Of a DNA stretch of 64,000 nt, positions 27,401-33,724 are shown piece after piece. A program made the position numbers and the translations under genes. Every line of letters starts with the position of its first letter. Within the stretch, counting starts at the first letter, position 1. The notes under the pieces are model-generated. The model did no database searches. It saw only the letters and a program-made list of their open reading frames with translations, and was not told where the DNA came from. The stretch lies in NCBI RefSeq assembly GCF_029946505.1, contig NZ_JARZHG010000022.1, positions 1 to 64,000 of the forward strand, given 5' to 3'. This DNA is from Polyangium sp. y55x31. GTDB taxonomy: Bacteria; Myxococcota_A; Polyangia; Polyangiales; Polyangiaceae.

Positions 27401-29294
27401 GCACGCCCGTGCCGCCCGCCGCCTCGCTGGCGACCGCCCAGTCCTTGACGTACGTGCCCTCGGTGACCTGGTCGGTCGAGAGCTCGCCGTTCAGGTACCG
27501 CATCTGATCGACGATGCCCTGGCTGAAGAGGTCCGTGACGTGCGACCAGACGTTCGCGCTCGCCGCGATCTTCTCGCCCGTGAGCGGATCGTCCGAGTCC
27601 GTCATGATGCCCCACGGCGAGGGCGTCTGCGGCGTCGGGATGACGTTGATCTGGTGGTAGCGCAGGTCGCCCATGCGCACCGTGCGCCCCGCCGGGCCGC
27701 AGGCCGGATCGTCGGTCTCGAGGACCGGGCTGTGGCAGAGCATGATCATCTGCGGCATCTTCGCGACCGCGATCACGCCCGGATCGATGCCGCGCTCGGC
27801 GCCGAGCTGATCCGCGATCGCCTCGCAGTTGCGGCCGTCGTTCGTCTTGCCGGCACGGCAAGCGTCGACCTCGCGGGAGAGCTGGATCAGATCCCAGTTG
27901 TCGTCCATCTGGCCGCGGTACATCGGGAACTGGCCGTCGCACGCCCCGGGATCACCGCCCGTCGCCTTGCACTCGGCGTTGCGCGAGGACATGACCGCCG
28001 CGCGCATCGCGACGTCCCACTCGTGCGTCGCCCAGTCGGTCGACTCGAAGTAGGATTGGTCCGACTCCGCGGTGTAGTACCAGGGCTGCGGGACCTCCTT
28101 GCGAAGGCGATACGGCAGCGTGCAGCGCTGCTTGAACTCGTCGCAACGCGAGCCCGCCACGCCCGTCCGCTGCGTGACCTCTTCGCACTCGTCCTCGGTG
28201 CCGTTGCCGTCCGCGTCGCGGTGCGGATCGTCGCCCGAGAACGTCTTCTCGGGGACGAAGCACTTCACCTCGCCCGTCATCTTCTCGGGATCGGCGTAGT
28301 AGTGGCTGCGCTCCCAGATGTTGTAACGCGCGGCGAAGCGGTACCACTTGTCGTCGCTCATGCCGTAGTTGCGGGCGTAGCCCGAGCGATCGACGGTGAA
28401 CGCGCCGTACGCGCTGAAGCGCTTGCCGTCCCAGTTGACCGGCTCGTAGTCGCGATCGACCACGCGGCGGAAGGACTGGCGAATCGTGAGCTCGACGGGG
28501 TTGCAGGTGCCGGAGGGCGCCGAACCGCCGAAGAAATCGTTGTCGAGGAAGCAGGCCGGGAACTTGTCGATGCCCCAGCCGAGGTGGCTGAGGTCGATCA
28601 TCTTGGGCTTCGCGAACGCCTTGTTCGTGACGTCGAAGTAGCCCGTCTCGGGATCGAAGTGCGGCGCGTCGGGATCGTTCGGATCGCTGACGTAGTAGTC
28701 CATCGGCTCGTACTCGACGCCGCCGTAGACGCCGAGCATCGACAGCGTGTCGAAGTCGTACGAGTCGGTGTTCTTGTTCCGGCTCCAGTCGACGCGGAAG
28801 TACTCGCGCTCGTACCAGGGCTTGTCCGAGGAGTTCTCGACGAGGACGTTCAGCTCTTCGCCCGTCGTCGGGTTGTACTCGTAGCGAATGTCGAAGTGCG
28901 ACACGATCGGGTACGCGACCACGATCACGCCTTGATCCGTCGACGGGCCCACGCCCTTCTTGCCGTCGGAATCCTGGATGCGCTCGTAGCTCAAGCGCCC
29001 GATCAGGAGGTCCTCCGTGATCTGCCACTTCAAGCGCGCGACGGGCTGCGCGTACGTGGACGTGAACAAGCCGTCCTGCGCCGCGCCGTAGCCGACGTCG
29101 ACCACCGTGCCCTGGGTCCAGAACTCGGGGTTGTCCGCGTCGCTATGCAGGTCTTCACCGACGAAGAACGACTTCGCCAGCGCGTTCGCCTGCACGCGGT
29201 TGATGGGGTCTCGCTCCTCGGCGCACCCGAGCGCCCCACCAGCGAGGAGCCCGAGGGTGGCCACGAAGGCGACCCGTAACCTCATCCATCTCAT
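24465..29294 (-). CDS. Very large zinc metalloprotease lipoprotein
   Basis: The product has 1609 residues. The signal MRWMRLRVAFVATLGLLAGG leads to a lipobox-type GALGC, so the protein is probably lipid-anchored outside the inner membrane. The zincin motif HEMGHSIGLRH lies around residues 836-846 (two His and Glu of HExxH plus the third His), followed by a conserved NF. The family resembles the DUF4953-type zinc-dependent metalloproteases. About 800 residues precede the active site, with many Tyr/Asp/Trp and few Cys. AAGGAGG lies 7 bases before the ATG at 29294, which fixes the start; a GTG 18 bases upstream is less likely. The protease substrate is unknown. Confidence 0.85.
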   Translation of the reverse strand: MRWMRLRVAFVATLGLLAGGALGCAEERDPINRVQANALAKSFFVGEDLHSDADNPEFWTQGTVVDVGYGAAQDGLFTSTYAQPVARLKWQITEDLLIGRLSYERIQDSDGKKGVGPSTDQGVIVVAYPIVSHFDIRYEYNPTTGEELNVLVENSSDKPWYEREYFRVDWSRNKNTDSYDFDTLSMLGVYGGVEYEPMDYYVSDPNDPDAPHFDPETGYFDVTNKAFAKPKMIDLSHLGWGIDKFPACFLDNDFFGGSAPSGTCNPVELTIRQSFRRVVDRDYEPVNWDGKRFSAYGAFTVDRSGYARNYGMSDDKWYRFAARYNIWERSHYYADPEKMTGEVKCFVPEKTFSGDDPHRDADGNGTEDECEEVTQRTGVAGSRCDEFKQRCTLPYRLRKEVPQPWYYTAESDQSYFESTDWATHEWDVAMRAAVMSSRNAECKATGGDPGACDGQFPMYRGQMDDNWDLIQLSREVDACRAGKTNDGRNCEAIADQLGAERGIDPGVIAVAKMPQMIMLCHSPVLETDDPACGPAGRTVRMGDLRYHQINVIPTPQTPSPWGIMTDSDDPLTGEKIAASANVWSHVTDLFSQGIVDQMRYLNGELSTDQVTEGTYVKDWAVASEAAGGTGVLPQMSQADLSRRVLGAAGVMPDKMKAVESGEGSIVSKPEFAESLENVKQMVRDVRADALAPSANRPVYEARRQHAAGSPMEAELTTKAMQQLAGTEKLPLNDAVMNFASPLRGNHPQVQRDIARMKEIALAERGMCIMQATFPSPIGLTSLDKAIQAKFKDAINPRTGAPYGTFADPMANSKQDQLDRAEAIRNWIAQKAHYSVIAHEMGHSIGLRHNFVSSSDAWGFRPQYWQLRTKNGKVTAACNDLKNEADSETCIGPRYFDQVTANERDQLITMFMHQSIMEYGGEVTQDFIGLSAYDFAAARMFYGQTVAVHADPDMNADKPLGRAALDKMDGFGGIIGYQYTSNGSANIHYSQLQRTWKMLDAASCTSLTEEQVQRMKPSDWDEGRLGKWDPLLDGLIVKVNGEYSKCKMRKVDYMPWQSMRDNGVDFGRRWSSVDPAKRTRVPYGFATDRWADLGNVAVYRHDNGADVYELFNFFITQQEVGHIFDNYRRNRQSFSVRASAMRTLERYNTKMRDAAKGLGLLVNIYRDFALESGFDFNSEWPSIAKQFYQDNILASGLAFDHFARQVARPQPGDHQKVANDLVIRSTDDIYSQPGPTVLVVPNGATGYRSDNSPAGPASIGIGGKPLENRLADDKGNDYDSEYTINAGSYYDKAWASMLMTESVDNFISASRQDFLDARYRAVSLADVFPEGYRRWLGNNLTGDDMLKGAWVKANNNSPITDPQKFPTTPLGWTSWWPAEGPQVCFPGQGSTVCSAVGWDPGVFEGEAVNVDTLMPIDGQIGWEQQKFLIAWTMNYLPENQQQWWINMLRLWEQGVDGDPEFGNRIEFHDPTGKVYIAKSFGTEVLFAGTKYEKTVQKGISARVLQYANDLLQQAYVVDEVDYDNDGTVDWYKARINSDATSPNYGAPLVKFDSTIQSSADRCTANDNTGCTCTANRACVKLSRYVEVPFFIRQALAAYGLADPTMKGIYD

Positions 29295-29375
29295 CGAAGG
29301 TCCTCCTTGCACTGCCGATCCGAAGCCCGCCGAAAGCCCACGCGAGCGGGTACCTGCCCGGTCTGCGGGACTGAA

Positions 29376-29391
29376 AGCACGTTTGATGCCA
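29376..29391 (-). promoter_or_regulatory. Possible sigma-54 promoter of the metalloprotease gene
   Basis: The minus strand reads TGGCATCAAACGTGCT, keeping the GG and GC of the -24/-12 consensus with correct spacing and two deviations. A dyad (CAAGCA-n2-TGCTTG inside TTCAA...TTGAA, 29411-29431) lies just upstream and could bind an activator. The leader would be about 70 bases. Confidence 0.3.
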
Positions 29392-29479
29392 CAACGAATT
29401 TCTGGGCGTTTTCAAGCACTTGCTTGTTGAAGCACGGGGCCCCGCCCGGATCCCCGTTAAAGCTCTGACACGACGATCG

Positions 29480-30787
29480 CTAACTCTCGCCCTCCCCCCG
29501 CCCCCCGAGGCGCGTGTGATGCGACATCCGCAACTCGACCGCGCGCGCATGCGCGTCGAGGCCCTCGGCACGCGCGAAGTTCGCGATGTAGGGCCCATGA
29601 CGGAGCAGCGCGGGCGCCCCGTAACGAATGATGCTCGCCCGCACGACGAAGTCGTAGACGCCGAGCGGAGAGCCGAAACGCGCAGCCCCGCCCGTCGGCA
29701 AGACGTGCGAAGGACCCGCGAGGTAGTCGCCCGCCGCGACCGGCGTCATGCCGCCGAGCAGCGCGGCGCCTCCGCCCTCGACAGCGTCGAAGAGCGCCTC
29801 GGGATCGGCGACGTGATACGCGACGTGCTCACCCGCGACGAGCGAGGCGATCTCCGCGAGGCGCGCGAGGGTCGGGACGACGAGCGCGACGCCACGCGTG
29901 CGCATCGCCTCACCCGCGATGGAGTCACGCGAGAGCGCCGCGAGCTGCGGGCCAAGCTCGGCGACGACAGCCTCGGCGAGCGCGCGGGAGGTCGTAACGA
30001 GGACACACCACGCGGCCTCGTCATGCTCGGCCTGCGAGAGGAGATCCGCGGCGACGACGGACGCATCGGCCGTGTCGTCGGCGAGCGCGACGATCTCGCT
30101 CGGCCCCGCGATGCCGTCGATGTCGACGTCCCCGTAGACGAGCTTCTTCGCACAAGCGACGTAGATGTTTCCGGGACCAACGATCTTGTCGACGCGCAGC
30201 AAGCTCGCCGTGCCGTACGCGAGCGCGGCGATGGCCTGCGCGCCGCCCGCGTCGAGCATGCTCGTGACGCCGGAGAGGTGCGCGGCCGCGAGGAGGCGAT
30301 CATCCGGCGCGGGCGTGGCGAGGACGATGTCGCGCACACCGGCCACCCGCGCGGGGATCGCAGACATGAGCACGCTCGACGGATACCGAGCCTTGCCGCC
30401 AGGCGCATACACGCCGACCCGCGCGAGCGGTCGCACGCGCATGCCGAGCACGACGCCATCCTCCTCGTAACGGAAGCCGGTCTCGCGCTGGTGCTCGTGG
30501 TAGCGGCGGATCCGATCGGCCGCGAGCTCGAGCGCAGCACGGAGATCCGGTTCGAGTCGCGCGAGCGCAGCAGCGCCGTCGAACTCTCGAATGACCAGCG
30601 GTTCGGGGCGGCGACGCTCGAACCGCTCGACGTAACGGAGGACGGCTTCGTCGCCCTCGGCGCGGACGGCCGACACGATCGCGCGGACGTCTTGCTCGAC
30701 GGCGCCGAGATCATCGGCGCCACGCGCCACGAGGCGGCCGAGGCTCGCGGCGAACGTCTCGGTTCCGTCGATGTGAATGGGGATCAT
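29480..30787 (-). CDS. hisD: Histidinol dehydrogenase
   Basis: The product has 435 residues, matching the usual length. It catalyses the last two steps of histidine synthesis, L-histidinol to L-histidine with NAD+. Zinc and catalytic residues are visible: Gln252 and His255 in SQAEHDE, Glu320-His321 in AGEHVAYH, Asp354 in AAGDYLAG, and His413 in LDAHARAVELR. The Asn usually found in GPNHVLPTGG is Ser here (GPSHVLPTGG), a conservative change next to the active site. No other his genes lie next to it, so hisD stands alone in this genome. The gene begins at ATG with no clear Shine-Dalgarno. Confidence 0.93.
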   Translation of the reverse strand: MIPIHIDGTETFAASLGRLVARGADDLGAVEQDVRAIVSAVRAEGDEAVLRYVERFERRRPEPLVIREFDGAAALARLEPDLRAALELAADRIRRYHEHQRETGFRYEEDGVVLGMRVRPLARVGVYAPGGKARYPSSVLMSAIPARVAGVRDIVLATPAPDDRLLAAAHLSGVTSMLDAGGAQAIAALAYGTASLLRVDKIVGPGNIYVACAKKLVYGDVDIDGIAGPSEIVALADDTADASVVAADLLSQAEHDEAAWCVLVTTSRALAEAVVAELGPQLAALSRDSIAGEAMRTRGVALVVPTLARLAEIASLVAGEHVAYHVADPEALFDAVEGGGAALLGGMTPVAAGDYLAGPSHVLPTGGAARFGSPLGVYDFVVRASIIRYGAPALLRHGPYIANFARAEGLDAHARAVELRMSHHTRLGGRGEGES

Positions 30788-30908
30788 GCGACAGCGAGCG
30801 CGCTGCGAATCAAGGGGATCGCAGGCGAAGCTCGTGCCGTACCACGTTCTTTTTTCGGCACATAGGCCCGATCGGGGCCTACTCCCGCGGCTTTTTCACC
30901 GGACGGAA

Positions 30909-30932
30909 GGGTCGTTCCCGGAAGAACGACCC
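30909..30932. terminator. Hairpin between hisD and the SUKH-like gene
   Basis: A perfect 9-bp stem GGGTCGTTC-n6-GAACGACCC lies 37 bases past the stop of the SUKH-like gene on the minus strand. There is no real T run, so it may be a weak or Rho-assisted terminator. Confidence 0.4.
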
Positions 30933-30968
30933 CTCGCGGCTACCCAGGACATCGTTCGGAGTGATGTT

Positions 30969-31565
30969 CTAGGTCCAGTGACCCGCGCGCAGCGCAGCCG
31001 AGTCGATCGTCTTGATCTTCGGCGCGAGCGCCTCGCGGAAGATCGCCTCGTCCTCGTCGTCGAGCACCCCGCTACCGAAGCCGGTCGCGACCTCCATGCT
31101 CGTCGCGAGGATCCGCAAGAACTGCTGGAAGCTCGACGCGCAGAGCACGGGCTTGATCGTGTCGGTGCCGAGCATGCACGTGAAGACGGGGCAGTCGCCC
31201 TCGGCGTCGAGCTTGCTCGTGTCGAGGAAGTACGGATCGCCGAGCAGCGCGCTGCGGCCGATGACCACCCAGTTCTTGCGCCAGTTCGGGATCTCCGCCG
31301 CGGGCTTGCCCCCGAGCGTCTGCTCGTCGGCGAGCTTGTACGACGGGAAGAGCCGCACACGCTCGACCGGAGTCACGGTCTCGACGTCCGTCGGATCGGC
31401 GGCCGTGATGAAGGCGCGAAATCGCGCAGGGATCCTGAAGGTCTTGCGTAGCTCGTCGATCACCGCCGGCTCCGCCTTGCCGAAGCGCACGGGGATGCCC
31501 CGCTTGGCGAAGATTTCTTTGAGCGCCGCAACCGATTCGGCCAGGTCGCTGTCCACCGAACCCAT
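30969..31565 (-). CDS. SMI1/KNR4 (SUKH) superfamily-like protein
   Basis: The product has 198 residues. The pattern [L/I]R..F.IP..FR.F..A in the first helix region, WVVIGRSALLGDPYFLDTS in the middle and PVLCASSFQQFLRIL near the C-terminus follow the SUKH fold. SUKH proteins are common immunity proteins for contact-dependent toxins, but many are orphan housekeeping or regulatory proteins. No toxin gene is adjacent: the upstream neighbour is a divergent uracil-PRTase-like gene. There is no signal peptide. The ATG at 31565 follows GGAGG almost directly. Role undetermined. Confidence 0.6.
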   Translation of the reverse strand: MGSVDSDLAESVAALKEIFAKRGIPVRFGKAEPAVIDELRKTFRIPARFRAFITAADPTDVETVTPVERVRLFPSYKLADEQTLGGKPAAEIPNWRKNWVVIGRSALLGDPYFLDTSKLDAEGDCPVFTCMLGTDTIKPVLCASSFQQFLRILATSMEVATGFGSGVLDDEDEAIFREALAPKIKTIDSAALRAGHWT

Positions 31566-31701
31566 CCTCCGTCTCGCCGGTGTCGTACACGTCCGGACGC
31601 CTGGAAAGACCAGACCCACGTCCGCCGTGCCGAACCCATACGCCGGAACCACCGGCGCGCGTAGGAATACCCCGCACGGGGCCAGGTAGTGTAACAGAAA
31701 A

Positions 31702-32517
31702 ATGATGGTCGACACCGCCTACGCCGAGAGCCGGTACCGGGCCGCCGAGATCCCCCACCGCTACGGGCCAGGGGTCCATCTGATCGACGACCCGTTCGCC
31801 TGGACCCTTTTGACCCGAGCTTGCTCGCCGGACACCGGGCAGCCGGACATGGGACGCCTGGTCCGCATGCTCTACGAAGGGCTCGCCCGCGTCGTGCTGG
31901 CGACAGAGTTCCCCCGCGCCCGCGTGGACGTCCCCACCCGCATGGCCGTCTCACACCCGGAGGCCGTCTACCGCGGCACCGCCCTCGGAAGGACCACCAA
32001 GGCCGTGACCGTGGGCATCGCGCGGGCCGGGACGATGCCGTCGCAGGTCGTCTTCGACCTGATGAACGAGGTGCTCGACCCGAGCCTCGTGCGGCAAGAT
32101 CACCTGTTCATGAGCCGGCAGACGAACGCCCAGGGCGAGGTCGTCGGCGCAACATGGCACGACGCGAAGATCGGGCGTGACGTGAGCGACCGTTACGTGC
32201 TGTTCCCCGATCCGATGGGCGCGACGGGCTCGTCGATGGTCAGCGCGGTCTCGTATTACAAGAACTCGCTGGAAGGAAAGCCCGCGAAGCTCATCGCGAT
32301 GCACCTGATCGTGACGCCCGAGTACATCCGGCGCGTGCACGCAGATCATCCGGATCTCGTGGTGTACGCCTACCGGCTCGATCGAGGGCTGTCGCCGCCA
32401 GCCGTGCTGCGCACGGAGCCCGGTACGCACGAGGAAGAGCGCGGGCTCAACGAGGTGCAGTACATCGTGCCCGGCGCAGGCGGCGTGGGCGAGATTCTGA
32501 ACAACGCCTGGGTTTGA
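31702..32517 (+). CDS. Uracil phosphoribosyltransferase-like protein
   Basis: The product has 271 residues, about 60 longer than E. coli Upp. The type I PRTase PRPP-binding loop is recognisable as FPDPMGATGSS (168-178; compare DPMLATGGS) and the C-terminal uracil-binding segment as YIVPGAGGVGE (254-264; compare YIVPGLGDAG). Substitutions in both (Leu to Gly, Gly to Ser, Asp to Gly) make strict uracil salvage uncertain. Some UPRT-like domains in bacteria and eukaryotes are fused to or replaced by non-catalytic roles. It converges on the App1-like gene across a palindrome array and is divergent from the SUKH-like gene. Confidence 0.7.
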   Translation: MMVDTAYAESRYRAAEIPHRYGPGVHLIDDPFAWTLLTRACSPDTGQPDMGRLVRMLYEGLARVVLATEFPRARVDVPTRMAVSHPEAVYRGTALGRTTKAVTVGIARAGTMPSQVVFDLMNEVLDPSLVRQDHLFMSRQTNAQGEVVGATWHDAKIGRDVSDRYVLFPDPMGATGSSMVSAVSYYKNSLEGKPAKLIAMHLIVTPEYIRRVHADHPDLVVYAYRLDRGLSPPAVLRTEPGTHEEERGLNEVQYIVPGAGGVGEILNNAWV

Positions 32518-32529
32518 GGGAGCGTGGCG

Positions 32530-32631
32530 CCGGGGCTTCGCCCCGGACCCCGACCAGGGGTTGTCCACCCCTGGACCCGGACCAGCGCAAGCGCTGGACC
32601 CTTGGTGCATCGACCGCGATGCGGTCGATGC
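32530..32631. repeat. Array of perfect hairpin modules between convergent genes (array 2)
   Basis: Four palindromes follow one another: 32530-32546 (CCGGGGC-ttc-GCCCCGG), 32554-32574 (CCAGGGGT...ACCCCTGG, the reverse complement of the module in array 1), 32582-32597 (CCAGCGCAAGCGCTGG, identical to 3745-3760) and 32607-32631 (GCATCGACCGC-gat-GCGGTCGATGC). The array starts 13 bases past the stop of the UPRT-like gene and ends 8 bases before the stop of the convergent gene. Confidence 0.85.
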
Positions 32632-32638
32632 AGAGGGA

Positions 32639-33724
32639 TCAACGTCGCGTTCTCGGGTTGTGCGCAGAGACCATCGCGCGGTAGTCGAGCGCGTTCTCGG
32701 AGCGAGAGACGGGCGGGCGCAGGTCGGGGAGCATGTGCTCGAGGCTTTGTACCATCGCGCCGAGCTCGCTCGCGGACGCGGCGCGTCCCTGCGTGAGCTC
32801 GCGGTAGGCCTCGGCAATCGCAGGGATGCCGCGGCCAGAGACGTGGCCGCGGCGCGAGAGGTCGAGGTAGCTGCGGCCAAGCGCGGCGCCGTCGAAGTTG
32901 TGCGACGCGACGAGGTCCTGCGCGACACGCAGCACGGCGCGATCCGGGATGCGGCCGTCCTCGTGCAGGACGAAGGCAGCCTGCAGGTAGTTGTAGAACG
33001 GGACGACGCGCGCGCCGTAGAGGCGGAAGTCCGACGGGGAAGACTGCCGATCGAGGTGAATGAGGATGCGCTCGACGACAGGGCCTTTCTCGACATAGCC
33101 AGCGAAGCGGACAGCATCGAGGATCGTGTCCTCGTACGCGCCGCCCGCGCGCATGATGTCGACGAGCTCGTCGGGTTTGACCTTGCCCTCGCACACGTCG
33201 GCGTAGAGCGAGTAGACGAACGCGTCAGCCTCGGCGTCATCGCCGAGCAGGACCTCACGCACGAGCTCGCCGTTCTCGTCGCGCACGGAGCCGAGCTCGC
33301 AACGTCGGCGGAGCAGCGCCGGCAGCTTGTAGCCGAGCTGGCCACGCAGCGCGCGGAAGCGCAGGCGCAGGATGTTCTGCAGGTTCGGCTTGAGCGTGAG
33401 CGAGGCCCAGCGCGCACCGTCGAGGCGGAGCTTCTGCTCGATGCGCGAGCGGAGCTGCTCGGGGCTGCCGGAGAGGATGTGGATCTCCACGCCCGCACGG
33501 CCGAGCTCACGAAGCAGCGCCGCCGCACCGGGGACCGTGCGCTTCTGATCGGGACGTTCGATCGCGGTGCGGACGAGGTCGCGCACCGTGTCGAAGTCGG
33601 TGCGCAGGTAGGTCTTGTCGAGGTCCCAGCGCGCGACGAAGGGGCGAGACGCGCCGCGCGCGGCGGAGGCTCCGGGCGCCGGCCCCTCGGGGACCACGCG
33701 TCGCTCGTTCACCCCGCGTTCCAT
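32639..33724 (-). CDS. App1-type HAD phosphatase (DUF2183) family protein
   Basis: The product has 361 residues. HAD motif I is WDLDKTYL, motif II is ILSGS (motif SGS...QL), KPNLQN is compatible with motif III, and the LLGDDAEADAF stretch is motif IV. This order and the GYKLPAL signature fit the App1 phosphatidate-phosphatase catalytic domain. Predicted substrates are phosphatidate-like lipids. The C-terminal 150 residues (TILDAVRFAG to RTRR) are not recognised. The start at 33724 overlaps the 3' end of the kinase gene by 16 bases, so the two are co-transcribed. Confidence 0.72.
   Translation of the reverse strand: MERGVNERRVVPEGPAPGASAARGASRPFVARWDLDKTYLRTDFDTVRDLVRTAIERPDQKRTVPGAAALLRELGRAGVEIHILSGSPEQLRSRIEQKLRLDGARWASLTLKPNLQNILRLRFRALRGQLGYKLPALLRRRCELGSVRDENGELVREVLLGDDAEADAFVYSLYADVCEGKVKPDELVDIMRAGGAYEDTILDAVRFAGYVEKGPVVERILIHLDRQSSPSDFRLYGARVVPFYNYLQAAFVLHEDGRIPDRAVLRVAQDLVASHNFDGAALGRSYLDLSRRGHVSGRGIPAIAEAYRELTQGRAASASELGAMVQSLEHMLPDLRPPVSRSENALDYRAMVSAHNPRTRR

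Noticed and set aside
24444-29279. 4.8-kb open frame antisense to the metalloprotease
   Set aside because: Arg/Ala/Val-rich translation with no family resemblance; open only because of high GC at third positions of the real gene.
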